From Amorphophallus konjac (taxonomy: Eukaryota; Streptophyta; Magnoliopsida; Alismatales; Araceae), in assembly GCA_022559845.1 (NCBI GenBank), contig CM040126.1:228972641-229036640 (forward strand): a DNA stretch of 64,000 nt. Reading direction: 5' to 3'. A program made the position numbers and the translations under genes. The notes below the pieces were generated by a model. The model worked only from the letters and a program-made list of their open reading frames with translations, was not told where the DNA came from and ran no database searches. Below are positions 9,457-20,867 of the stretch, one piece after another; position 1 is the stretch's first letter, and each line of letters begins with the position of its first letter.

Positions 9457-12400
9457 ATCTTTTCTCCCCCTCTGGTGAGGGGTCTTCATCTGTATCACCT
9501 CCTGTATCCACTTTTTCACCTCCTTCCTTCAATCAACCTAGTTGCTCTTCCTCCTCCAATAATAAAATTCATGGGGTAGTTCTGCATAAGAAATCCAGGG
9601 GTAAGCAGATTCCCCGCAGATTTTTGTTGGAGTTAGCCAGAAGGTGCCAGGCTTGTTCATCCCTTCCCGAATTTGTGGAGAATTCGATTATCCTGCCCGA
9701 GTTAGAATATGAGGATACTTGTGCTCCTTATGAGGGTTTTGGTGTCTATGAAATTATGAATGATGAAGACCCTATTGAAGAGGGGGATGAAAGTTATGAA
9801 GAATATGAGGACGAGGCTGATGCCTTTGCCAGTGGCATGAGAAGATTTGATGAACCATCAGCCTCAGTAGAGGAGCCTACCAAAGAAATAAATTTGGGTA
9901 CGGAAGAAGACCCTAGGAGTATCCTCATCAGCAAGAATTTGCCGCCCGCCGAAGAGGAGACGCTTATTTTGGTACTTCAAGAATACAAGGACACGTTTGC
10001 GTGGAGTTATGAAGATATGCCTGGATTAGACCCTGCGCTCGTTGAACATCGCCTTACACTTAAGCCAGGGTCTGTCCCGGTCAAGCAACGGTTGAGGCGT
10101 TTCCACCCTAACATGGCTTTAAAGATGAAAGAAGAGGTCGACAAGCTTCACAAGGCTAGATTTGTTAGAGTTGTCCTCTATCCTAATTGGGTGGCTAACA
10201 TCGTCCCGGTCATGAAGAAAGATGGAAAGGTTCGGATTTGTATAGACTTTCGGGATCTCAACCGTGCGTGTCCTAAGGATGACTTCCCCCTCTCTCATAT
10301 TGATGTTCTGATTGATAATACGGCAGGATTTGAGACTCTCTCCTTTATGGATGGCTTTTCGGGTTATAATCAGATTCGCCTGGCTGAAGAAGATCAAGAG
10401 AAAACATCGTTCACTACACCTTGGGGTACATATTGCTATGTGGTCATGCCTTTTGGACTCAAGAATGCTGGAGCCACTTATCAGAGGGCTATGATGGCGA
10501 TTTTTCATGATATGATTCACATTTATATTGAGGTGTATGTGCATGACCTGGTTATAAAATCAAGGACAAGGATTGAGCATCCTGGGGTTTTAGCTAAAGT
10601 TTTGCAAAGATCACGAGAGTATCTATTGAAAATGAACCCCATAAAGTGCGTATTTGGTGTTTCATCAGGGAAGTTGCTTGGATTCATTGTTAGTAAAAGG
10701 GGAATTGAAGTTGATCCCAACAAGGCGAGGGCCATCAGAGATATGCCTCCTCCCAAGAATTTGAAGGAAGTTCAAGGATTAATCGGGAGGTTGCAATTTA
10801 TTTGCCGCTTCGTCTCCCAGCACTCATAAAGATGCAGGCCGTTTTACGAGCTTACTAAGCCAGGGGCCAAGTTTAATTGGGATGACAAGTGTCAGGCAGC
10901 CTTTGACGGATTGAAGGATTATTTGGCCAATCCTCCTTTCCTGAGGCCGTCAATTCCAGGCAAACCACTTATCCTCTATGTTTCTGTCCTGGATGACTCT
11001 GTGGGTGCCGTCCTAGCTCAAGTGGATGAAGAAGGGAAGGAGAGGGCAGCATACTACTTGTCTAAACTTCTCAACCCTTGTGAGCAGAGGTACTCAGCTA
11101 TGGATAAGACTTGCGCTGCTTTGGTCTGGGTAGTTCAGAAATTAAAACACTATTTCTTAGCTCACGAGGTTCACCTCATTGCTCGCATGAATCCGATTAA
11201 ATTCCTTCTTGAAAAATCTATCCTCACTGATCGATTAGCACGCTGGCAAAGCTTCCTCTCCCAGTTTGACATCACTTACATTCAGTAAAAAGCTATCAAA
11301 GGCTACGCCATTGCCGAACATCTTGCTCACCACCCTCTACCCCGATTTGATCCTGTCAATTCAGAGTTTCCAGATGAAGAACTAATGTCCATTAATCAAC
11401 CCCACGATCCTATGTGGACATTACATTTTGATGGAGCTCTAAATTCCCAAGGAAGAGGGATCGGCATGGTTCTTTTAACACCAGAAGGGGTCACCATCCC
11501 ATTTGCTACTCAGCTCACTTTCCCTGTCACGAACAACATAGCTGAGTATGAGGCCCTTTTGGCCGGCCTTCAAACCGCTCATAAATATGGTGTTACCTGA
11601 CTGCGAATCGTTGGTGATAGTCAGCTTATTCTACGCCAAGTGCTTGTCAAATGCCGCACTATCAATCCTAAGCTCAAGCCCTACCAGGAACTTGCTTCAG
11701 CTTACGCCAAACTCTTCACCAAGTTGATCTTCGTCCATGTCCCTCGCAGCCAGAACATCTTAGCCGACGCTCTTGCTTCTTTGGCCTCGGCTCTAGTCTT
11801 CCCTCCCGAACGAGATTTTCATGTTCCTCTCATTCATCAGCGCGACACTCCAGCTATTAAAGATCGTGCATTCCTTGACATTAGGGATATGGTGCTCGAG
11901 AAGGTCAAGCGGAAGGAAACTCTTAAAGGCAAAGAGGTCATGTTGTTAGATTGGCAAGAAGAGTTGGCTGATGAAGAGAAACCTTGGTATTATGAGATTG
12001 CTAGATATTGCAATGATCAGTCCTATCCCGAGGAAGCCACTACAGAAGAGAAGAAAGCAATTAGAAGAGTGGCTCAGCGTTATGTTTTGGTTGGAGGTGT
12101 GCTCTATAGAAGAGGGCTCACGGGTGTTTTATTAACATGCCTCGACGATGATGAATCTTGGAAGGTCGTGGAAGAGGTGCATTCAGGAGTGTGTGGTGGT
12201 CATGTGAATAGCCAGATGCTAGCTAAGAAGATCCTTAGACTAGGCTTCTATTGGCCAACTCTAGAAGAGGATTGCTCCATCTATGTTCGAAGGTGTGTTA
12301 AGTGCCAACTGCACGCCGACGAGATTCATTCTCCTGCTTCTTCACTCCATCCTATGTCCTCCCCATGGCCTTTCTCCATGTGGGCCTTTGACATCATTGG

Positions 12401-13244
12401 ACCTCTTGGTGACTCAAACCTCCTCACAAAGCAAAAATCATTCATCCTCACGGCAACAGAGTACTTCACCAAGTGGGCGGAAGCAGAAGCTTATGTGGAG
12501 ATTAAAGCGTCAACCGTCTGCAGGTTTATAATGAAGAACATCATCGCAAGATTCGGCATCCCGAGTACCATCGTCACCGACAATGGCCCCCAATTCATCT
12601 CTCAAGAGCTCAAGGATCTCTACAGCAGGTATAACATTGCATTGCATCATTCTTCTCCCTATTATCTGCAAGGCAATGGCCAAGCAGAGGTAACTAATAA
12701 AACCTTGATCAAAATTGTTAAAAAGACATGTGAGGCTAATAAATTTTCGGATTGGCCAGACAAGGTGGTTGAAGCTCTCTGGGCCTATCGCACTTCCATT
12801 CGTACCCCCACTGGGCAAACCCCTTTCGCCCTTACTTATGGAATGGAGGCAGTAGTCCCTTATGAGATTCTCATTCCATCTCTGCGAGTACAATTGGACA
12901 AGGAACTCTCTATTGACGAGCGTCGCGATTCACTCCTTGCCCAGTTGGAACTCCTAGATGAGAAGCGTCTGGTCGCCGCTGAGCATGCGCGCGTTTATCA
13001 AAATAGGCTTTCACATTTTTATCAAAAGAAAGTAATTGAGAGGAAATTCAAAATCCGTGAGATGGTAATTAAGAGGGTTTTTGTAAAACCTGGTGGGCCT
13101 CGTTCAAAACTCCAACCAAACTGGGAAGGACCATTTGTTATAAAAGATGTTTATCCTGGCAATGCTTACAAATTGATTAATGCTGAAGGAGAAGAGCTAG
13201 CTCACCCTTGGAATGGTCTGTACCTTAAGAAATACTACCCCTAA
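9450..13244 (+). pseudogene. pol: Tat-1 RT, RNase H, archaeal-type RNase H and integrase, with three stops
   Basis: One frame (shifted relative to gag-pro) with stops at 10827 (TAA), 11286 (TAA) and 11598 (TGA). RT (about 9890-10800) has VRICIDFRDLNRACPKDDFP, motif A SFMDGFSGYNQ and PFGLKNAGATYQRAM. The YxDD box reads YVHD (10536-10547), with the first Asp replaced by His. The first RNase H (10830-11288) lacks the usual YTDAS aspartate. The second, archaeal-type RNase H (about 11410-11800) keeps FDGA, EYEAL, GDSQ and ILADALA. Integrase (about 12170-13244) keeps the HHCC finger and the D, D, E residues (FDIIGP, TDNGPQF, GQAEVTNK), and ends KKYYP at a natural stop. The first RNase H is usually degenerate in Tat elements and acts as a tether; the second is the active one. 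Confidence 0.92.
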
Positions 13245-14111
13245 TCCAAAATCTAAAAAAAATAGAATTTTCCAAAATCTAAAAAATAGAAAATTTCAAA
13301 AACTCAAACAAAATATAAATTTCCCAAAATTCAAAAAAAAAATTCTTGTTGCCATGGCGTACCAGGACGTAAAGTCTGAAAGGTCAAAAGTTCAGTATTC
13401 ATTCATCAGTCTTGTTTAACTAAAATAGGGTCGACACCCGCACACACTACACGCTTTAACCTTGAGCTCAAGCGGTGCAAAATCCGATGGAAAGTCAAAA
13501 CCTGACTAAAGGTGAAGACAAAACCCGTTCTTTTCCTCGTCGGCCCATAAGGGAGGAAGGAAGGTCTCGGGGTAGACCCGCCAAGCCTATCCGTCGCCTT
13601 AGTAGGTGGAAGTCAGGGCCTAAAAGGGAACAAAAATGCCGCGAAAGCCCAAATACAATTAGGTTTTTTCATCAATACAAATCAGTTTCAAAGTGAAAGT
13701 GAAAATCGTGAAATGAAAAGCATGTCAAGAGGGCAAAGTCCCCGTAAGAAAAACCTTGGGTGTATGCATGCAGTATAAAAGAGGCAAAAGGCAACTAAAA
13801 TTTTCCTATGCCAAAGACCGAATCCCAACAGGCACAGGGTAGAGGAGGTAGTTTTACCTCGAGCTTTTCAGAATCCCTTATGGGCTTCCTTATATCTGCT
13901 TCCATCTCTTTCTTTGTGGTAAGTCATAAGCCAGCACGATGGTCAAGACTGACCTAGGAGATTGCACCGTGCGAAATCTTGCGTATACGTTTAATCACTA
14001 GCACGTCGACCCCCTTTTGATTAATCAAGAAAGGTCAATGAATCCTCAATGATGGCCGTGTAGGACCCAGTGCCTTGGTAGCTTTGGCAACCTAAATTTT
14101 GAAAGACAAAA

Positions 14112-14290
14112 AAATTAACGCCTCTTAGTAAGGCGCCTTTTATTCAATTAACGCCTGAGTGAAAGTCGTCTTTTTCAATTAACGCCTTTAGATAGGTCAT
14201 CTTTCAACAAAATTCAAACTCTTTTCCAGAATTAACGACCGTCACCGAGGGCGTCTTTTAAATGAATAACGACTTTATCTAAGTCGTCTT
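14112..14290 (+). repeat. Paired-arm module array in Tat-1 3' region
   Basis: Five modules with linkers such as AATTAACG. The last is a perfect 7-bp inverted repeat: ACGACTT (14269-14275), loop TATCT, AAGTCGT (14281-14287), then CTTTTTT. Confidence 0.85.
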
Positions 14291-15502
14291 TTTTGGAAAA
14301 TAAAAAAAAGAATGCTTGCATGATGTATGCTTGCATTTCTGCATGGACATCTCTGATTATTGTTTGCATATGCGTGCTTGCGTGTTGCATCTCCCTTCAT
14401 TGGTTATTTCATTTGCCTTATTGATTAAGGGCTTGGAACCTTGACCCGCTATCAAGGTCAAAAGTAAAGACATCCCTTGCTTATTGAGCAAGGGGCCAAG
14501 TCGAACAGATGAATTAACCTGTTTGTTCAAGTGTGAACCACAGCTGCAGGTACAGGGCAAAGCGAAGCAAAAGCAAAGAACGAAAAAAGTACACAACTAC
14601 ACAAGTGCTCAGAGGAGTGCAGGTTTCGAGGCGTTTGGATCACTCATGGTAGCATCATCATCCCATTCTTGTATTTCTTTCCTGTAAGCATTGTTACTAT
14701 ATGGTATCTACGCTATTATAGCATATCAAGGACCTTGTGGTTCTGATGAACCTGGAATTTGAGTTCCCCTTCATCAAAAACGGTGATAATTCTAGGAAAG
14801 TCTTGATCACACGGATGGGCCGTTGAGTCGTTAAAGGCTTGGGACGATGGTTCCACTTTCTGAGTTGATGCGCGGACAAACGGGCTTCGGCTTAGTGTTA
14901 GCTCAGAAATTTGGATTCTTGACCAAATCTAGATGGCTTAACAATATTATCCTTGATTATTTTCTATATTTTTAGTTTGTTTTATTTTTTTTCTTTTAGC
15001 CCAGCATGCATCATATAGGACTTTGAGCTTCGTGCTGAAAATCTTCATATTATGGCAATAATGAAGGTCACTCGCTCTCGATTGAGTTGACATGAGATAT
15101 TCCACTCCAAATTGAGTACTTTATTCTCTCTGAAGCCGCTCAGGCTAGTTCTTCGAAAAATGTCCCTTTGCTGGGTCTTCATCTCAATTCTCTTTATTTT
15201 TCTGCAAATCCACCTTGGTTGTAGCACGTCCACATTGGCTGGTAACCGCTCTCCAATGGTGCCTCCCTGTCGTGCCCACGCGCACATTTTATTTTCTTAG
15301 TATAGTCTCCTTCATCCAGCAAATCGATGTTTTCTTGGAATCACCCGGAGTTGTCTCACTCAGAATCTCAGAAAAATTTCTAATGCTTAGTGTCTGAGGC
15401 GTGTCACATCACACATTGGCATCTACTTATCAGTTCATTCCACGTCATTCCACTTCATTGCACTTTCGCTTCATTTCATCTCACTCCCTTGCAAAGCAGA
15501 CG

Positions 15503-15517
15503 CCAAGGCGGGGCAGC
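15503..15517 (+). other. Candidate polypurine tract of Tat-1
   Basis: CCAAGGCGGGGCAGC directly precedes the TG of the 3' LTR. It is G-rich but not a clean purine run, so it is assigned mainly by position. Confidence 0.45.
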
Positions 15518-16844
15518 TGTGGACACGCCAAAATTGATACTGTATTGACTAAATTTCATGTCACCATATTAACGCCCCAAAGTGAACTTCAATATTTTCA
15601 TAATATGAAGCTTTTTCTATTTTTGTGTGTTTTTACGGTTTTCTTTGCATTTTTGTAATTAACGATGTTATCTAAGGCGTGTTTTAATTAACGACCTAGC
15701 CTTAGGCGCGTTTTAAAGAAAGGACGACTGTTGTTAAGGGCGTCAATTTCTGGTATTTTACGAGTCCCACCCAAATTGAAATCAAAAGAATTAGCGTCCT
15801 TCCTTAGGGCGTGTTTTTGATTAACGCCTTTCTCTCATGCGTTATTTTACAATTTTCAAATGAGAAAGGTTTTTATTACTAAAATTGAATCCAGGAATTG
15901 ACCACTTTGTCCCAGTCGTGTTTTGAATTAACGCCTTGAATCGGGTCGTCAATTTTAATTAACGCCCTTCTGGGGGTCGTCTCTCACCCTTTCGTATCCA
16001 GTTTGAACACAGCTTTCCTGGAGAGTTCCCTGCCTTGATTAATCACCTTGCTCGATTGGGGAACTAGAGTCCTTGCCATTAATGATCATTGCTTGTTCTA
16101 TCCCATTAGAATACGGGTTTGCACCCTATAATTAGCCCCCTGGGTTGAGCTCGCGCAAAAAAGTTGGATGCAGGAAGGGGGAGTTAGAGAGAAAAAAAAG
16201 AGAAGCAGAGCAAGCAGAGCAGAGAGTTAGAATTAGCAGAAACTATTGGTTCGTTAGCGTTACTTGTGTAGAGAGGAGAAAACCATAGTTTCTCTCCTTC
16301 CTTGTGAGGTCTTCTGCTCTTCCAGCGGTCATCCTCTTCCTCCTGCTGCCAACATCCGTGTGGTTCCCTTTACTCTTGTCAGGAACAGCAGGGAGTTCGT
16401 CTTATTGTCATCTCATCACATATTTTTACTTGCATTAGCTTTGCATCTTCTCCCTTCCCTAATTCTATTAGGGGTTTTAAAATAACTAAAAGGTGCATAC
16501 TTTATGCTTCACTTTCATCATCCTATTGTTCTTTTGGATTGATACTACACTCACGTTTGGCTAATCCCCTCTTCTTTTTGTTTGTTCTTTGTTTAAGGGT
16601 AATCAAGAGGAAAACCCCCTTCATCGGCCGGCCGGTAGAAGGAGGAGGAAGGAATCTACATCCATCCCGCATCTTCATCTTCACCAGGTATTCACGATCA
16701 TCTGCTTTCTTCTTGAGGTAACCCCTCTGGCGATCACACTCCTTATTAGCACCACGTGCTCCCTCACACTCCCTTTTTATCATTCTCTCCATTCTTCTTC
16801 TTATTATTACTTTTGTCTTAAAAGTGGATTTTCCATAATCTACA
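15518..16844 (+). repeat. Tat-1 3' LTR (1327 bp)
   Basis: Starts TGTGGACACGCC and ends CATAATCTACA, followed by the target duplication. Differences from the 5' LTR are mostly transitions, plus a changed microsatellite near 16795-16815. The paired-arm array recurs at about 15655-15982. Confidence 0.95.
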
Positions 16845-16849
16845 GGCCC
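16845..16849. other. Target-site duplication of Tat-1, right copy (GGCCC)
   Basis: Matches 2543-2547 exactly and directly follows the terminal CA of the 3' LTR. Confidence 0.9.
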
Positions 16850-17525
16850 TTGCTCTTCCATCTTCTTCAGTCGCAGTGGACGCTAATTTGTGGGCCGAGG
16901 TGGACAGCTCCGTAGATTTTGTCCCTCCGGCTGTGCCCTCGGTCAGCCACACCTCATCCGGCGCACCGGTCCGATAGATGTTGGTAACATTGCGGACGAT
17001 GCTCTTCGCCGATCCTACCCTATCGTACCAGGAGGTGCAAAGTATAGTGACGCAGTTGACCGGGGCGCTGCAAGTGTTGGGCTATCCACTTGAGGAATGG
17101 TCGACGTGGGTTTTAATGCTGCTAAAGTATGTCAAGCGTCGCGAGTTCCTTGAGACCCAGGCTCCCGACGAACGCGCCGCGCTAGATGCCCAGGCAGACG
17201 AGTATTTACAGACCTTGGAGGCACGGCACCATAATGAAGAGCGCCATGGGAAGGCCTTGGAGGAAGGGCAGGGCAATGTTCGCTCCCTCAAGAGCCGAAT
17301 CGCAGAGCTGGAGGACTACCTTGCTGCGGCTAGGTTTGACCTTGCCGAGGCTGAAAGAGTGGTCGAGTGGGAAGGCGAGGCTCTTACCGTCTCGTAGGTT
17401 GAGACGGTGTCCGTGGAGGCTGAACTCGCCCGCCTCAAAGAACTGAGGGGTCGACTGCACGACATGACAAACTTCCCTTACGTCGGGATTCTCCCTCTCG
17501 AAGATATCTTTAGGGGTGTTGACTG
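16845..17525 (+). pseudogene. Antisense extra gene of Tat-2, 3' part
   Basis: The reading frame that stops at the Tat-1 insertion (2547) resumes here in the same frame once one copy of the target duplication is removed, so this is the rest of the last exon. The tail holds a segment with SYQEVQSIVTQLTG, then a long helical, Glu/Ala/Arg/Leu-rich region (RAALDAQADEYLQTLEAR, SRIAELEDYLAAAR) that looks like a coiled coil. It ends at TGA 17523-17525. In-frame TAGs at 16975-16977 and 17395-17397 break it further. The function is unknown. Coiled-coil C-termini occur in plant mobile-domain-type transposon proteins, but I see no domain proof here. Confidence 0.55.
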
Positions 17526-17985
17526 AACGTCGCACCCCTTAGCTTTCTTTTTCCCTCTTTTTTTGAAGTGTAACACATGGGTATGCCCCGAAGCATATGT
17601 ATCTTGATCCCTTTCCGAATAGAATAGAACACTTATCGTTTCACATGTCCTTTCGATGCGTGTGGCACTCGCCTTAGCGGTACCTCCTTTCTTCTCTCTT
17701 GTCTTTTGTATATTGTTTTCCTCTTCTTCTTTCCCTTCTTCTTTTTTTTACAATGCGAGACCACATTGGCGGAGCATAAATCTTCACGGTGATTCGCTCT
17801 GGGAGAACCAGGCAGGAACCCATGTCAGGGCACGGGAGAGTGCTCGCCCTCCCAGGGGAAGGACGAGGGAACCACTACACTGTACCAAATGGGTGACTTA
17901 CCGGTCTCGCCATAACGTTGGAACCGCGCACTGGCCTCAGGCGGGGAGCCTTGGTCAGAGACAGGGTTTCTCGTCGCTTGGAGGG
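17526..17985. other. Unassigned spacer of Tat-2
   Basis: Sequence after the end of the antisense gene, with a C/T-rich patch near 17690-17750. I see no gene or clear repeat before the 75-bp units start at 17986. Confidence 0.5.
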
Positions 17986-18438
17986 GATGGAGAGAAGAGT
18001 GTGTCCAGTCAATGGCCTGGACGGGAGGCCTAAGCGAAAGGGGTATCCACCGCCCGGGGAGGACGAAGAGAAGAGTTTGTTTTAGTCAATGACCTGGACG
18101 AGAGGTCCAAGTCAAAGGGATACCCACCGCCCGGGGAGGACGGAGAGAAGAGTTTGCTTAGTCAATGACCTGGACGGGAGGTCTAAGTCAAAGGGGTACT
18201 CACTGCCCGAAGGGACGGAGAGAAGAGTTTGTTTACTCAATGACCTGGATGGGAGGTCCAAGCCAAAGGGGTACTCGCCGCTCGAAGGGACGGAGAGAAG
18301 AGTTTGTTTAATCAATGACCTGGACAGGAGGTCCAAGCCAAAGGGGTACCCGCCGCCCGAAGGGACGGAGAGAAGAGTTTGCTTAGTCAATGACCTAGAT
18401 GGGAGGCCCAAGTCAAAGGAATATTCATTGGTATCAGC
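17986..18438 (+). repeat. Tandem repeat of about 75 bp, six units
   Basis: Units begin with GACGGAGAGAAGAGTTTG-like sequence at 17986, 18062, 18139, 18214, 18289 and 18364; the last four are exactly 75 bp apart. Because 75 is divisible by three, the run is open in one frame and gives a 25-residue periodic peptide (ERRVCLVNDLDGRSKSKGY). I treat that as a by-product, since units 1-3 differ by 1-2 bp and break the frame. It lies between integrase and the antisense gene of Tat-2. Confidence 0.85.
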
Positions 18439-18529
18439 GAGGTGGCGGGGCCGACGTGGTCCATTCGCCTTTGGGTATTTTACCTACGTGGGGCGGTGGT
18501 CCAGGATGGGGGAACAGTCTCCCCTTTTC

Positions 18530-18789
18530 TTTGCTCTTCCTTTTCCTCTCTTACTTGCCTCTCCTCCTTCTTTTCTTTTTCTTCTCCACCCCCTTTTTCT
18601 TTTTGTTTCTAGTTCTCCTTTCTTTCTCTTCTCTTTTCTCTCTTTTTTTCTTCTTTTCTTTTTTTTTTTAAATTCACTCTTCTTTCTTTTCTTCTCCTTC
18701 TTCTTTTTTTTCCTCTTCTTCTTCTTTTCTTTTTTTTTCTTCCTTTTTCTCTTCTTTTTTTTTTCCTTTTTTTTCCTTCTTTTTTTTTA
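18530..18789. repeat. Long pyrimidine (plus) / purine (minus) tract
   Basis: About 260 bp almost free of purines on the plus strand, with runs of T and CTT. On the Tat-2 sense strand it is a GAA/A-rich purine tract just downstream of integrase. It is too long and too far from an LTR to be a normal priming tract. Confidence 0.8.
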
Positions 18790-18898
18790 GAACATGAATA
18801 GCAATCCAGTCATTCAGACAACAATCACGCAAATTCGCCTAAAATAGGGTGAAGGATATTATTATTGATTGAATGGGGGTGCTGGAGCATGGTATAAT

Positions 18899-19946
18899 CT
18901 CAAGTGCCTTCCATTAAGAGACGGGAATTGAACTTCCCCACGGTGGTTGACAATTACATAGGCTCTACTTTTTGGACTACGTAGGGTCCGAGCCAGTTCT
19001 CATTCAGTTTGCCTTTAGGGTTGGCGGCCATGACGTCTCTCCTTTTGACCATGACGAGGTCACCTTTCTTGAATTCGCATCCCTTGACAAGCTTGTCAAA
19101 GGCACGCGCTATTCGGGCCTGGTAGACCTGAATGTTCTATTGGGCCTGAAGCCACTTTCCTTCCAGGCTGGAGAGCTCTTCGAGCCTTCGCTCGACGTTG
19201 GTCTGCCCTTCATGGACAAGGCCATGCTGAATGGCGACTCTGAGGGAAGGTATCCCCAATTCAATGGGGATGATTGCCTCCAAGCCGTATACTAGAGAGA
19301 AAGGCGAGCAACCTGTTGGGGTCTTGTATACGGTTCGGTACGCCCATAGCGCCTCATACATCTTCTCCTCCCAGTCTCGTTTGTTAGAGCTAACAATCTT
19401 GGCCAGGAGGGTGCAGAGTGTCTTATTAAAAGCTTCGGCCAGCCCATTAGCCTGTGGATTATAAGGAGTCGATGTCCTCCAGTAAATTTTGTATTTTTCT
19501 GCCAACCGGTAGACCCTCTGGTTACGGAAGTGGCTGCCATTGTCTGACACAATCCGGTCGGGCACGCCAAATCGGAATATGATGTTACGGCGGACAAACC
19601 TGGCCACGATCTCTCCGGTGACCTCCCTTAAGGTGATAGCCTCTGCCCAACGGGAGAAGTAGTCGGTTACCACCAAAATGTACTTGCAACCGATGGATGA
19701 CGCAGGTAAGGGACCCACGACGTCTATTCCCTACTGGGCAAACGGCCAATTGGGCACCGTTGGATGCAGCTGCACGGGCGGCCTTCTGGGTATGGTGGCA
19801 TGCTCCTGACACTTCTGACATGACTTAGCATACTTGCAGCAGTCGTCGAACATCGCCAGCCAATAATAGCTGAGTTTCTTTATTTCAAGCTTCATCTTCG
19901 GTCCTGCCTGGTGCGTGCCAGCTGTCCCCGCATGGATTTCTCTCAT
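18899..19946 (-). pseudogene. pol: Tat-2 integrase
   Basis: Integrase in one frame with several stops. The N-terminal zinc finger (H near AGTAGTH, then CCKYAKSCQKCQ) spans 19946-19740. The catalytic core keeps D in GIDVVGP, D in IVSDNGSHF and E in NGLAEAFNKT. The C-terminal part after 19137 (VYQARIARAFDKLVKG, then GDLVMVKRR and NWLGPYVV) is still readable to about 18960. Stops at about 19731 (Trp position), 19137 (Gln position) and about 18957 are each one base from the expected codon. A natural stop follows near 18900. Confidence 0.85.
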
Positions 19947-19976
19947 TACCCCTCAGGCTTCTTCAATGGAGAGGCA

Positions 19977-20867
19977 TCAAAGGAGTAGCTTCCGTTTGGC
20001 GTCGGCCACAATTCGGAATAATATTCCGTTTCGGAGCACATAGGAGTCCTTGGTTCTGATTAGCTTGATCTTTTCTTCTCTTCGTTCGGGTAGTTGCTGG
20101 TATTTGAACCACTGCACCAGGGGGTCTCTCCAGTCAGGTAGGCCGACGGCTTCTGCTGCAGTGACTTCCAGCTCTTCTTCTTGTTGTTCTTCTTCTATCA
20201 TGCTAGGCATTTGGCACCGATTTATTACTTGGATATTGAGAGATCCATCTGGCGGCACTGCTAGTGAGCTTACCAATTTTGCCAGGGTGTCGGCTTGTGC
20301 ATTCTCCCCTCTGGCGACATGGCCTATCTCGAGGAGGTAGAACCACTCCATGAGCCTATTTGCCTTAGTATAGTAAGGGAGCAACTCAGGTTTCCGGACA
20401 TCAAACTGCCCCTGGACTTGTTTGATGACCAGTAGTGAGTCGCCAAATACTTGCAGCATTTTGATCTCCATTTGGAGGGCCACCTGGAGGCCGATAATTA
20501 GAGCTTCATACTCCGCTTCATTATTCGTGCAGGGCTTGCTAATGCAGCAGGAAGTGTGCAACACTTCCCCATCTGGCGATTTAAGGACGATGCCGGCTCG
20601 GGCCCGTACCTTGGTGCGTCCGGATGGGGTCGCTTCCCTTCTCGAGGCCCCGTCGAAGTACAACTGCCAGATAGCTTGTTGGACCTGATCCACCTCCAAT
20701 GTTTCATCTTCGGGTAGCTCTGTGACCAATGGGGAGTCTTCGGACACAGGGTGTGCTGCGAAGAAGTCCACGACGGCTTGCCCCTTGATGGCCTTCTGCG
20801 GTACGTAGGTGATGTCAAACTCCATGAGCAGCACGGCCCATTTGCCAAGGCGCCCCTTCGGGACTGG
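19977..20867 (-). pseudogene. pol: Tat-2 archaeal-type RNase H and connection to integrase
   Basis: The frame follows the first RNase H after a TAG at 20868-20870. The tether motif DITYVPQKAIKGQAVVDF is followed by an archaeal-type RNase H with all four acidic residues in context: YFDGAS, EAEYEAL, GDSLLVI and NAQADTLAK. A linker to integrase follows. Two TGA stops near 19977 and 19955 separate it from the integrase finger. This is the RNase H that Tat elements gained in addition to the ancestral one. Confidence 0.88.

Larger units (their letters stand above)
13245..15517 (+). other. Tat-1 region between integrase and 3' LTR
   Basis: About 2.3 kb with no convincing gene on either strand. It starts with an A-rich stretch (13245-13345) of CAAAATCTAAAAAA-like runs and has a paired-arm array at 14112-14290. 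It ends at a purine-rich site next to the 3' LTR. The only open frames are short and without recognisable motifs, so unlike Tat-2 this element shows no antisense extra gene. Confidence 0.7.
2548..16844 (+). mobile_element. Tat-1: complete Ty3/gypsy LTR retrotransposon, Tat lineage, 14.3 kb
   Basis: Full-length element with LTRs at 2548-3876 and 15518-16844 and a 5-bp target duplication GGCCC. The order on the plus strand is gag, protease with a G-patch, RT, degenerate RNase H, archaeal-type RNase H, integrase. The second RNase H and the CHHC gag knuckle place it in the plant Tat group. It is defective: in-frame stops at 6481, 7528, 10827, 11286 and 11598, a frame break near 9450, and an Asp to His change in the RT YxDD box. 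The LTRs show about 25 differences by eye, about 98% identity. It is inserted in the last exon of the antisense gene of Tat-2. Confidence 0.95.

Noticed and set aside
13245..15517. An antisense extra gene in Tat-1 like that of Tat-2
   Set aside because: Only short frames without splice-consistent exons or similarity to the Tat-2 gene are visible on either strand.
18089..18790. A 233-codon open frame with 25-residue repeats and a Phe/Leu-rich end that could look like a membrane protein
   Set aside because: It is the 75-bp tandem repeat running into the pyrimidine tract. The period is a multiple of three, so openness is automatic, and the hydrophobic end is only TTT/CTT codons.
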